Below are positions 8,313 to 16,794 of a DNA stretch of 64,000 bases, in pieces. Under the pieces are notes generated by a model that was given only the letters and a program-made list of their open reading frames with translations, was not told the DNA's origin and ran no database searches. The stretch spans positions 1 through 64,000 of the forward strand of contig CAKORJ010000003.1 of assembly GCA_934101575.1 (NCBI GenBank), written 5' to 3'. The stretch is from an uncultured Bacilli bacterium (GTDB lineage Bacteria > Bacillota_I > Bacilli_A > RF39 > UBA660). Each line of letters opens with the position of its first letter. The stretch's first letter is position 1. The position numbers and the translations under genes were made by a program.

Positions 8313-8327
8313 CAGTAATGATTACTG
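8313..8327. promoter_or_regulatory. PerR/Fur box (7-1-7 inverted repeat)
   Basis: CAGTAATGATTACTG is a perfect 7-1-7 palindrome, the arrangement of Bacillus PerR boxes (TTATAATnATTATAA), with the central AATGATT preserved. It lies 18 bases upstream of the perR start, so it is suited to autorepression of perR-rbr. Confidence 0.8.
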
Positions 8328-8391
8328 ATTTCTATTTGATTTTAACATAGATGTTTTTGGGTGTCAATATATTAAATGTTTTAAATTTTTA

Positions 8392-8420
8392 TTGACGTAT
8401 ACCCTATATGGGTATATAAT
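8392..8420 (+). promoter_or_regulatory. csoR promoter with overlapping CsoR operator
   Basis: TTGACG (8392-8397), 17-base spacer and TATAAT (8415-8420). Inside the spacer lies the dyad ATACCC (8399-8404), TATAT, GGGTAT (8410-8415), matching the G/C-tract-in-AT pattern of CsoR operators. A bound repressor would cover the -10 box. Confidence 0.85.
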
Positions 8421-8438
8421 GTTTTTGGAGATGATTCT

Positions 8439-8738
8439 GTGAGTAAAGAGTGTGATAGATGTAAGATGCTTGTTCATAGGTCTGATGAGGAGAAACAATC
8501 TTATATTAAGAGACTTAATAGAATAGAAGGACAAGTTAGGGGAATAAATAAAATGGTAGATGAGGATAGACATTGTGATGATATTATGATACAAATTTCT
8601 GCAGTGTCAAATGCTCTTAAGAGTTTAGGACAAGAGATTCTTCTTAATCATATGAAGACTTGTATGGTTGAGGATATTAATAATAAAAAATATGATACTA
8701 TTGATGAAGTGATGGATTTATGCAGGAGGATGATGTGA
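8439..8738 (+). CDS. csoR: CsoR-family metal-sensing repressor
   Basis: 99 residues, GTG start at 8439 with GGAG upstream; the nearby ATG at 8431 stops after three codons. The all-helical DUF156 fold is clear: KRLNRIEGQVRGINKMV, then RHCDDIMIQISAVSNAL, then LLNHMKTC. Residues equivalent to the Cys-His-Cys copper(I) ligands of CsoR are present (Cys in RHCDD, His and Cys in NHMKTC). It overlaps the P-type ATPase gene by one base, so both are repressed from the upstream operator and released when metal binds. The ligand set suggests Cu(I), although the ATPase is not of the copper type. Confidence 0.92.
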   Translation: MSKECDRCKMLVHRSDEEKQSYIKRLNRIEGQVRGINKMVDEDRHCDDIMIQISAVSNALKSLGQEILLNHMKTCMVEDINNKKYDTIDEVMDLCRRMM

Positions 8739-10765
8739 TGAAATATAGTTATAATATAATTGGTCTTGATTGTGCTAACTGTGCTAGAGAGATTGAAGAA
8801 AATCTTAATAAGAATTCTAATTTAAAAGATGTTGTTGTTAATTTTAGTACTTCCAGAATTAGTTTTTATTCTGATGAAGATATGTCTATTGATCAACTTA
8901 ATCGTATGATTAAAAAGATTGAACCATCTGCTTATGTTAGTGATTCTGATGATGTTAGTAGTCCTAAAGAGTATTATTTTTCAGTTTTAATTATTGCGGT
9001 GTTGTTTGGAGTTTTAGGAATGCATTTACCTTTACCTAATGTTTTAAAATATATATTTATATTTATTTCTTATGCTCTTCTTTTGTATAGACCTTTTGTT
9101 AATGCTGTTAAAATGCTTGTTCGTAGTCATACAATAAATGAGAATGCTCTTATTAGTATTTCATGCATTGGTGCTATGTTAGTTGGCTCTACTATGGAAG
9201 GTATTATGGTTGTGGCACTTTATACTTTTGGTAAAATTTTAGAGGAAAAGGCTATTAATAATACTAGAAAGTCTATTAAAAACTTAATGGAAATAAAACA
9301 GGATTTTGCTAATGTTAAAAAAGGTTCCTCAGTTGAAATTGTTGATGTTTCTCTTATTAAACCTGGCGATAAACTTATTGTAAAAAAAGGTGAAAGGGTT
9401 CCTGTTGATGGTGTTATTACTAAGGGTTCTGTTATTCTTGATATGTCTATGCTTACTGGAGAGTCTGAATTATGTAATTTGAATAAGGGTGAAAATGTTC
9501 TTTCTGGTTCTGTTAATATGGGAGAAGTTTTTGAAATGAATGCTTCTGAACTTTATGAGAATTCTACTGTTGCAAGAATACTTGAACTTACTATGAGTGC
9601 TGGAGATAAGAAAGCTAAAACTGAGACTATTGTTACTAAATTTAGTAAGATTTATACACCTATTGTACTATGTTTAGCTGTTTTAACTACTTTTATTTTA
9701 CCTTTATTTGGAGTTAGTTTTAATGATAGTATTTATAGAGGTCTTACTTTTCTTGTTATATCTTGTCCTTGTGCTATTGCTATATCTGTTCCTCTTTCAT
9801 ATTTTACTGGTATAGGTATTGCTTCTTCAAATGGCATTTTGATTAAGGGTAGTAATTATTTAGATAATTTAGTTCATTTAAAGAAAATAATTTTTGATAA
9901 GACTGGTACTTTAACTACAGGTTCTTTTAAAGTTACTAGTATTGATATTGTTTCTAACGATTATTCAAAAGATGAACTTATTAAGATAATTGCTCATGGG
10001 GAATCTTTTTCTAATCATCCTATTGCTAAGGGTATTGTTTCTTTATATAATGGAAAAATTGATGATAAGTTAGTTAAAGATTTTAAGGAGATTGCTGGTA
10101 AAGGTCTTTCTTTTAAATATGATGGTAAGTTTGTTAAGATAGGTTCTAAGAGTATTTGTAATGATTGTTTAGTAGATACTACTATTCATGTTAATATAGA
10201 TGGGGTTCATGTTTGTTCTATTGAACTTGATGATGGTATTAAGAAGGGTGCATTTGATGCTGTAAAGAGGCTTAAATCTTGTGGTATTAGGACTATGATG
10301 TTTACTGGTGATAAAAAAGATGTGGCTATTTCTGTAGGAAAAAGACTTAAAATAGATGATGTTAAGTATGAAATGCTTCCTGAGGATAAATTTAAAGAAT
10401 ACGAAAAGGTTGCATCAGGGGGCCTTACTGCTTTTGTTGGTGATGGTATTAATGATGCTCCTGTTATAAAAAGATCTGATATAGGAATTGCAATGGGTGG
10501 TGTTGGATCTAGTTCTGCTATTGAAGCGTCTGATATTGTTATTATGACTGATGATTTGATGAAGATACCTAGGAGTATTGAAATATCTAGATATACTAAT
10601 TATATTATAAAACAAAATCTTATTTTTGCTATTGGTGTTAAGGTTGTTATACTTTTACTTAGTATGTTTGGCATTGCTACTATGTGGTTTGCTGTTTTTG
10701 CTGATACTGGTGTTACTTTAATTACTATTCTTAATACTCTTAGAATTAGAAAAAAGTTTAGATAG
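8738..10765 (+). CDS. Heavy-metal P1B-type ATPase, Zn/Cd/Pb-like
   Basis: 675 residues from the ATG overlapping the csoR stop (TGATG). An N-terminal HMA domain has GLDCANCA (CxxC). The membrane region contains the SCPCAIAIS metal motif. Then come the phosphorylation site DKTGTLTTG, the SNHPIAKG motif and GDGINDAPVIKRSDIG. The last two helices read AIGVKVVILLLSMFG and WFAVFADTGVTLI: the Lys and the ADTG Asp are hallmarks of Zn/Cd/Pb exporters (ZntA/CadA), whereas CopA has YN and MxxSS there. It probably exports Zn(II), Cd(II) or Pb(II). Its partner CsoR carries copper-type ligands, which is unexpected. Confidence 0.92.
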   Translation: MKYSYNIIGLDCANCAREIEENLNKNSNLKDVVVNFSTSRISFYSDEDMSIDQLNRMIKKIEPSAYVSDSDDVSSPKEYYFSVLIIAVLFGVLGMHLPLPNVLKYIFIFISYALLLYRPFVNAVKMLVRSHTINENALISISCIGAMLVGSTMEGIMVVALYTFGKILEEKAINNTRKSIKNLMEIKQDFANVKKGSSVEIVDVSLIKPGDKLIVKKGERVPVDGVITKGSVILDMSMLTGESELCNLNKGENVLSGSVNMGEVFEMNASELYENSTVARILELTMSAGDKKAKTETIVTKFSKIYTPIVLCLAVLTTFILPLFGVSFNDSIYRGLTFLVISCPCAIAISVPLSYFTGIGIASSNGILIKGSNYLDNLVHLKKIIFDKTGTLTTGSFKVTSIDIVSNDYSKDELIKIIAHGESFSNHPIAKGIVSLYNGKIDDKLVKDFKEIAGKGLSFKYDGKFVKIGSKSICNDCLVDTTIHVNIDGVHVCSIELDDGIKKGAFDAVKRLKSCGIRTMMFTGDKKDVAISVGKRLKIDDVKYEMLPEDKFKEYEKVASGGLTAFVGDGINDAPVIKRSDIGIAMGGVGSSSAIEASDIVIMTDDLMKIPRSIEISRYTNYIIKQNLIFAIGVKVVILLLSMFGIATMWFAVFADTGVTLITILNTLRIRKKFR

Positions 10766-10793
10766 TTAGAAGTTATCATTTCTAACTATTTTT
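10762..10793. terminator. Terminator shared by the ATPase gene and the helicase gene
   Basis: ATAGTTAGAA (10762-10771) pairs with TTCTAACTAT (10780-10789), followed by T residues on the + strand. It overlaps the stop codons of the two convergent genes. Confidence 0.75.
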
Positions 10794-11541
10794 ATTTTTG
10801 TTCTAAAATCTTTTTTTAATTCTGTTATAAAAATTGATTCGTTGTTCTTTGATGTTAATAAGTATGTTATATTTTTTGTTCTGGTTATTGCTACGTAGAA
10901 TAATCTTCTTTCTTCGGCATATTTATATTTATCTTCTTTACATGAGACATATTTTAATATTTTATTATCTTCTATTTTATTTGGAAATCCTGTTTTATTA
11001 TTAGTTAGATTTATTATGATTACATTCTCTTCTTCTAGGCCTTTTGATTTGTGAACTGTTAGATAGGTCATTTTAATGTTTCTGTTTTCTTTGTATATTA
11101 GATTATTTTCTATTAGGAGAAATTTGTTTGATTTTGTTAATAAGTTTATATCAAAATTATTTCTTCCTAATATTAGTATTGGTTTATTTGTTGTTTTATG
11201 TATATGTGAAATTAGTTTTATAAAAATTGTTATGATATTTGTGTAGTAAATTATTTGTAATGGATACTTTTCTTCTTTGTTTGATTTTAGATCTTTTTTT
11301 AATTGATTTTTATTTTTCATTATGAAGGCTCCGGCTATGTTTATTAGTTGTTTACTGTTTCTATAGGTGTTTTCAATTTTTAATATTTCACTATCTTTGA
11401 ATAGTGTTTTAAATTTTAAAAATAGCTCTAAATCACATCCTGTGAATCTATATATTGATTGAAAGTCATCTCCGACGACTAATAGTTTGGCATGTGTTTT
11501 TTCTAATATTTCTTTTATTAGATTGAATCTTACTTTTGATG
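10766..11541 (-). CDS. UvrD/helicase IV-like DNA helicase, 3' exon
   Basis: Second exon of a helicase gene interrupted by a group II intron. It begins at C11541 and reads (T)SKVRFNLIKEI, then GDDFQSIYRFTGC (motif III), NTYRNSKQLI (motif IV), TVHKSKGLEEENVIIINL (motif V) and RLFYVAITRTKN (motif VI). The reading frame extends upstream into the intron only by chance. Joined to 14317-15073 it gives 1,533 bases, exactly 510 codons plus stop, so precise intron removal restores an intact SF1 helicase. The DDFQSIYRF motif is closer to helicase IV/HelD than to classical UvrD/PcrA, and the protein is short for the family. Confidence 0.9.
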
Positions 11542-11590
11542 ATGGGAATAGGTAACCATTTGATATTATCTCCAGGTTTTCCCCTCCCTC

Positions 11591-11624
11591 ACACCGTGCA
11601 TGCAGGTTTCCTTGCACACGGCGT
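11591..11624 (-). ncRNA. Group II intron domain V
   Basis: A 34-base hairpin of exactly the canonical length: 14-base arms with the two-base bulge region and a GAAA tetraloop in the middle (AAGGAAACCT). The 5' arm starts ACGCCG, giving a CGC catalytic triad where many introns have AGC. It lies between the end of the intron ORF and the 3' splice site. Confidence 0.9.
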
Positions 11625-11662
11625 TCCATCGGTAGCGTTATCTTCTCTTCCTATCTAATCTC

Positions 11663-13567
11663 CTAAGGTTCTTCTATTTCTGAAAGTTTTGCCATTTCTC
11701 TGAGCTTATTGACCTTGTTCAGCTGTTTTTGGGTTAGGTTGAGTTTCGCTAGGTACTTCTGCATGGTTGCTTCAGTCTTAGCGTGTATCAGTCTGTGTAC
11801 ATTTTCGTGTACCAATACTAGATTGCTGTACTCATCCTTTCCTCCAAGTTCTCTTGGGATTTTGTGATGGCAGTGTATTTCTGCCGTTGTCTCAAATTCC
11901 CGCCCTGTTATTGCACATTTGCCCCATTGTGCCGAGAATAGTGATATTCTATTGTCCAAATATTCTGCGCTGCGTTTTGGCTCAATCGCACGCATTAACT
12001 TACACATTAGTTTGGTATTGATTCTCAGCGGTTGATGCATCCTTGCCCGACCTTCCTGTGTATAGAAATTTAGGCTCGTTTTCGCATTTATTGGACTTCT
12101 GTGCTGGACGTATGAAACAGGGTAGATAGGCTTGTTGCCGTCCAGGTATCTTATTGACTTAGTTTTCCCATAATATATGGTTTCAATCTTCGTCAATGGT
12201 TTTCCCGTTTTCTTGAGTCTGGTCCCTGTTTCTTGTCTGAACCTGTTGGTCATTGTTATGTCTACTGCTCTGCCGATAGTTTTGAAGTCCCAGCTTACTT
12301 TAGTTGCTATGCGATAATAGTTTTGCATTCCCATTACCATGGCATTGTATATGCCCAACTCTTTCAACTGTTCTTCAGGGGTTCCGGCTTTTGCTAGTTT
12401 CACAATTTGCTCTTTGAGCTTTTGAGTTTCTCTTTCAATTTGCTTTTCGCTTACATGTGATTCTATGACCAGTTTATTGCCTTTGGGGACGAGTTTCATT
12501 TTGAAACCTAAGAAGTACATGTAGTTCTTCTTTGCGTTTATTATCCGTGTCTTTTCGTCCGAGGCTTCCAGTTTAAGCCTGTCTCTTAACCATTTAGTTA
12601 TAGCAATTTTGGCTCTCTCAGCATCTTGCCTGTTTCTGCAAAAGATTCTGAAGTCGTCAGCATATCTTACGATTTGCATTTCCTTCAGGTTTGTTTTTCT
12701 CATTGCGACATATCCTGCAGAATGGTCTTCGGCTCCGCTTGGGCGGATTCGATGTGCGTATTTATAGACGACTGGGTTATATCTCCATTGTGATTCTATC
12801 CAGTGGTCTAACTCATTGAGAACTATGTTTGCAAGCAGGGGGGATATTATTCCGCCTTGTGGTGTGCCCTCAGTAGGGTACATTATGGTCTTGTCAGGCA
12901 TTTGTATAGGAGCTTTCAGTATTCTTTTGATTATGAATAACAGTTCTTTATCATGTATGTTCAGTGCCCATATCTGCCTTATGAGTTTAGAGTGATTTAC
13001 GTTATCGAAGAAACCTTTGATATCGAACTCAACTATATAGGGCAGTTTGGAAACTTGCATTAACTGGTATGTTCTTGCTATTGCATTTTCTACTGATTTG
13101 CCAGGTCTGAATCCGTAACTAGTGTCGCTGAAATGTGCTTCACATATCGGTTCCATGACTTGCTTGATACATTGCTGTATCAAGCGATCCCATATGCACG
13201 GTATTCCAAGAGGTCTTGTTTTTCCGTTTGGTTTTGGGATTTCTTTTCTCCTAACTGGTTTTGGTCTGTATCCATGTTTGCTTCCCCTTACGATGAACCT
13301 TACTTTCGAGACCACTTCTTCAGCAGTTAGTTCTGCTATGTCCGTGATTTTGAGTTTGTCCGTTCCGGGGGTGTTTTTTCCTGTGTTTGTTTTAATGTTT
13401 CTGTAGGCTAGCAGTATATTCTCTCGTGACAGTATTATGTCCATCAGATTTGTGAATTCCTTGCCTTGTTTACTTTTCTCATACAGCTCATCATGGATGC
13501 TCTGCATGTCGTAGTATTCATTGTGCCTCAGCACATCTACACACATGGATTTTTCTTCCTTAGGCAT
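11663..13567 (-). CDS. ltrA: Group II intron-encoded reverse transcriptase/maturase/endonuclease
   Basis: 634 residues, a full-length LtrA-like protein. The reverse transcriptase domain has TPGTDKLKI, RPLGIPCIWDRLIQQ, IVEFDIKGFFDNVNH, GTPQGGIISPLLANIVLNE and the catalytic box RYADDFRIF (YADD). A maturase (X) region follows. The C-terminus carries an HNH endonuclease with CAITGREFETTAEIHCHHK, GGKDEYSNLVLVH and H-x4-H. All catalytic residues seen are intact, so the intron is probably mobile. The ATG at 13567 follows AGGAGGTGG. It assists splicing and retrohoming of its own RNA. Confidence 0.96.
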   Translation of the reverse strand: MPKEEKSMCVDVLRHNEYYDMQSIHDELYEKSKQGKEFTNLMDIILSRENILLAYRNIKTNTGKNTPGTDKLKITDIAELTAEEVVSKVRFIVRGSKHGYRPKPVRRKEIPKPNGKTRPLGIPCIWDRLIQQCIKQVMEPICEAHFSDTSYGFRPGKSVENAIARTYQLMQVSKLPYIVEFDIKGFFDNVNHSKLIRQIWALNIHDKELLFIIKRILKAPIQMPDKTIMYPTEGTPQGGIISPLLANIVLNELDHWIESQWRYNPVVYKYAHRIRPSGAEDHSAGYVAMRKTNLKEMQIVRYADDFRIFCRNRQDAERAKIAITKWLRDRLKLEASDEKTRIINAKKNYMYFLGFKMKLVPKGNKLVIESHVSEKQIERETQKLKEQIVKLAKAGTPEEQLKELGIYNAMVMGMQNYYRIATKVSWDFKTIGRAVDITMTNRFRQETGTRLKKTGKPLTKIETIYYGKTKSIRYLDGNKPIYPVSYVQHRSPINAKTSLNFYTQEGRARMHQPLRINTKLMCKLMRAIEPKRSAEYLDNRISLFSAQWGKCAITGREFETTAEIHCHHKIPRELGGKDEYSNLVLVHENVHRLIHAKTEATMQKYLAKLNLTQKQLNKVNKLREMAKLSEIEEP

Positions 13568-14316
13568 AAGGCACCACCTCCTTTCGTTGGTGGGCTTTTT
13601 ATTCTTACCCGTAATCCTTATCTTTTTGATTAAGATGGAAGGTTTGGGTTGCTATCGACTTGAGGCCATTCCTCCTTCTTCCATTACAGAAGATGTCAAC
13701 GGTTCGACCTCGGCTTTTCAGCATCGGTTCAACTGCTTATAGTTCTTCGTCAGTTTAGCCATGCTTTAATGGCTCCGATACCTTTCCTTGTTCCGATAGT
13801 TCTATCTTTGCATCTTCACCCTTAGGTTTACACTCTAACCCTGCTGGTTTGTTGAAGCCCGCCATCCATTTAATGGATTTCGCATTCATACGGTGTTTCA
13901 TAAAGACAATTCTTACTCCACCGCGCCAGCCCGGCATTTAAGCCGGTGCTACATTTCTATAGCCTATTCCTTTAGAGCCGTACATTCGTGTATTCGTCAG
14001 TAGATTACTACATTCTAACCATAGGTGATTTATAGACCCCCGGCTTATAGGATACACACTCTGCCTCCAGAGCGCTTTCGTGACACTGTTTCGCTGTCGC
14101 TTATGCCGCTATTCCATGTGTTTCGGTATCTCTCAGCCGTCTTCCGCGAGCTCTCTGACCTATTAGCTTTCGCTTATATACGCCAGTCGCAGTCTTAGGG
14201 GAGGCGTTTCCGGGGCGTTACTCCCGTCATTCCACCTCTCAAACTATCAGTTCAACCTGCTTGTGCAAGTTGCCCCATTTTCATCTGTTATAGACTTGTA
14301 GGGGAACAAGTCGCAC

Positions 14317-15073
14317 TGTCTTGAAATTCATCTATTATTATGTATTTTGTGTTCTTATTATAACCTTCTTCTTTTACTTTTTTAGATGCTTTTGATATCA
14401 TGTCTTGAAAATCTATTTCATTTTTTGATTCTAGTTCTTTTTGATACTCATAGTATATGTGATATGTTAGTATTAAAAAGGCATTTTCTTTTTTCTTTTT
14501 TGCTGTTTTTAAGAAATCTAGGTATGATTCTGGTTTGTGATCATTTGCTTTAAATAAATTGATGAACTTTTCTATTAATGTTGCTAGCTTTTGTAAGTTT
14601 TCTTTTTCTATTTGTTTATATTTTTTGTTGTAGTTTAAGTTGTTATGTTTTATTTTGAGTACTGTTAGTACTCTTTTTTTGTCTTCTTCTTCTATTGTAG
14701 CATTCAAATATTCATTTATTATGTATGGTAATGTGTCTGTTTTTGCTATTTTTTTATTTTCTTGTTTTAGAATTTCTAGTCCTAGTTTGTGAAATGTATA
14801 ACATGTTATGTCATAGTTATAGTTTTCAAGTAGTTTTCTTTTTAAACTGTTGGTTGCTTCATTTGTAAAAGATATACATAGTATTTCTTCTGGTTTTAAT
14901 TTTTTTATTTCGATTAGATATCTTATTTTTCCTATTATAGTTAGAGTTTTTCCAGAGCCTGCGCCGGCGGATACAAGTAGATGCGTTCTTTCTGATGTTA
15001 CTACTTTTCTTTGATTTTTATCTAATGGATAACCATTTATGTTGTCTAACAATTTGTTTATTTTTTCTTCCAT
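14317..15073 (-). CDS. UvrD/helicase IV-like DNA helicase, 5' exon
   Basis: First exon: ATG at 15073, DKNQRKVV (Q motif), VSAGAGSGKTLTIIGKI (Walker A), CISFTNEATNSLKRKL (motif Ia) and IIIDEFQD (Walker B), where the intron splits the codon after the first A. Without splicing the frame continues only to SATCSPTSL and stops, giving a truncated protein lacking motifs III-VI. With splicing the joint reads DEFQDTSKVRFNL, a normal SF1 sequence. The gene is on its own, convergent with the metal ATPase. The AT-rich 200 bases before trpS presumably hold its promoter; no strong ribosome binding site is seen, which leaves the start slightly uncertain. Confidence 0.88.
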
Positions 15074-15277
15074 GTTATAAGTATAGTTTAATTTATTTTT
15101 GACTGCAAATGATGTTTTTTTATATTTGTTTTAGTTTTATGTTTATAATGTTTTTTTTGATATATACAACTTTTAATTTTAATACTTCTTTTTCTTTTAT
15201 TTTTTTATGTTTTTATAATATTAATTTTTTTTATATTAATATGTTTTTATGATATAATTAATGTTGGAGGTATGAGT

Positions 15278-16258
15278 ATGAAGAAAATTTTAACAGGACT
15301 TCAGCCGACTGGAGTTATTACACTTGGTAATTATATTGGTGCTATTAAACAAATGGTTAAGTATCAAGAAGATTATGATAGTTATATTTTTATAGCGGAT
15401 TTACATTCTATTACTGTTCCTCAGGATCCATATGTTTTGAGAGGTAATATTAAAAGTTTAGTTGCTATTTATTTGGCTTGTGGTATTGATCCTAATAAGA
15501 ATACTATTTTTATTCAATCAGAGAATGAATACCATACTAATATTTCTTGGCTTCTTGAATGTAATACTTATTTTGGTGAGCTTTCTCGTATGACTCAGTT
15601 TAAAGATAAAAGTAAGAAAAGTGTTAATTTTTCAGCTGGACTTTTTACTTATCCTGTTTTAATGGCTAGTGATATTTTAGCTTATGACATTGATTATGTG
15701 CCTGTTGGAATTGATCAAAAACAACATGTTGAAATTGCTCGTGATATTGCTATTCGTTTTAATAAGAAATTTGGAGATACTTTTAAGGTTCCGGATGTTA
15801 TGATTAGTGATAGTGGTACTAAGATAATGGATTTGGTTACTCCGGATAAAAAAATGAGTAAGTCTAGTGAAAATCCTAAAGGTGTTATTAGGCTTTTAGA
15901 TGATTTAGGTAGTGTTAGAAAGAAAATAATGAGCGCTACTACAGATAGCGATATGCTTATTAAATATGATCCTGTTAATAAACCTGGTATATCTAATTTA
16001 ATTAATATATATAGTGCTCTTACTGGTGAAAGTATTTCATTTATTGAGGATAAGTTCAAATCTTCTAATTATGGTACATTTAAAAGCGAGGTTGCTGATG
16101 TTGTTTGCGCTGAACTTAAGGTTATTCAAGATAAGTATAATGAAATTATTAATAGTGATATGCTTGATAAGATGCTTGATGATGGTGTTTTGAAAACTAG
16201 GGCCATTGCTGAGAAAAAATATAAACTTATGAAAGAGAGGATGGGACTTGGAAGATGA
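15278..16258 (+). CDS. trpS: Tryptophanyl-tRNA synthetase
   Basis: 326 residues from the ATG at 15278; GGAGG ends at 15270, so the ATG at 15272 is too close. Class I aminoacyl-tRNA synthetase signatures: TGLQPTGVITLGNYIGA (the HIGH-equivalent region) and DKKMSKSSENPKG (KMSKS). Other TrpRS motifs include IADLHSIT, YPVLMASDIL and VPVGIDQKQHVE. It charges tRNA-Trp, whose gene lies at 2829. No T-box leader (no GGTGGNACC-like motif) is visible in the 200 AT-rich bases upstream. The stop overlaps the next gene (ATGA), so the downstream nitroreductase is translationally coupled. Confidence 0.97.
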   Translation: MKKILTGLQPTGVITLGNYIGAIKQMVKYQEDYDSYIFIADLHSITVPQDPYVLRGNIKSLVAIYLACGIDPNKNTIFIQSENEYHTNISWLLECNTYFGELSRMTQFKDKSKKSVNFSAGLFTYPVLMASDILAYDIDYVPVGIDQKQHVEIARDIAIRFNKKFGDTFKVPDVMISDSGTKIMDLVTPDKKMSKSSENPKGVIRLLDDLGSVRKKIMSATTDSDMLIKYDPVNKPGISNLINIYSALTGESISFIEDKFKSSNYGTFKSEVADVVCAELKVIQDKYNEIINSDMLDKMLDDGVLKTRAIAEKKYKLMKERMGLGR

Positions 16259-16773
16259 GTTTTGATGAGGTTATTGCTTCTAGAAGAAGTATTAGAAAGT
16301 TTTTAGATAAAAAGGTTGATATGAGTGATGTTGAGGAGATAATAAAAGCTGGTATTATGGCTCCTTCTGCACATAATAGACAACCTTGGAAAGTTGCTAT
16401 TTTAGAGGTTGAAGAAAAGGATAACATTGCTAGTGTTTTAGAGGATAAAGCAGATGGGGATGAAAGTAAAGTTAATACTGCTAGAATAATTAAAGAAGCT
16501 CCTATATTACTTGCTATTTATTATGATGATAAAGATGGTAATAGGGATGATGATATGTTATCTATTGGAGCATTTATTGAGAATATGCATTTAAAAGCTA
16601 CAGAAATGGGATATGGTTCTTTATGGATTGCTAATACTAATTCTATTAAAGAAGATATAAATTATATTAGTTCTGTTGGTTATGAATGTGTTTCTTGTCT
16701 TGCTATAGGTTATAAAAATCAAGATCCTAAAATGAGACCTAGAAAGAGTTTAGAAGAAATTATAGTTTCTTAG
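16255..16773 (+). CDS. Nitroreductase-family flavoprotein
   Basis: 172 residues. The N-terminus SFDEVIASRRSIRKF is the conserved FMN phosphate-binding motif of NfsB/Nox-type enzymes; MAPSAHNRQPWKV and the C-terminal GYGSLWIANTN and LAIGYKNQDPKMRPRKSLEEI are also typical. These homodimeric FMN enzymes use NAD(P)H to reduce nitroaromatics, quinones or flavins; the physiological substrate is not evident. It overlaps trpS by four bases (ATGA). A rather short form of the family. Confidence 0.92.
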   Translation: MSFDEVIASRRSIRKFLDKKVDMSDVEEIIKAGIMAPSAHNRQPWKVAILEVEEKDNIASVLEDKADGDESKVNTARIIKEAPILLAIYYDDKDGNRDDDMLSIGAFIENMHLKATEMGYGSLWIANTNSIKEDINYISSVGYECVSCLAIGYKNQDPKMRPRKSLEEIIVS

Positions 16774-16794
16774 TTTCTTCTTTTTTAATTTTAT

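Larger units (their letters stand above)
11542..14316 (-). mobile_element. Group II intron (2,775 bases) inserted in the helicase gene
   Basis: On the minus strand the element starts with GTGCGACT at 14316, the group II 5' consensus, and ends with CCTATTCCCAT at 11542 (3' AY). Domain V is recognisable at 11591-11624 and domain VI at 11542-11590, with a candidate bulged A eight bases from the 3' end. The intron protein occupies 11663-13567, inside domain IV. Domains I-III fill 13568-14316. A TGTCTT at 13908-13903 could pair as EBS1 with the last six exon bases AAGACA. GC content is visibly higher than in surrounding genes, suggesting recent arrival. Removal restores the helicase frame exactly. 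Confidence 0.93.

Noticed and set aside
11542..11629. Extended N-terminus MERRVQGNLHAR of the helicase 3' ORF
   Set aside because: These codons are intron domains V and VI read by chance; the exon starts at 11541.
12995..13937. ORFs of 60-94 residues on either strand in the group II intron
   Set aside because: They overlap the intron protein in other frames or lie in the structured domain I-III RNA, without ribosome binding sites or recognisable protein features.
15074..15277. T-box leader before trpS
   Set aside because: The 200 bases are low-complexity AT with no specifier or antiterminator motif (no GGTGGNACC-like bulge) and no terminator.
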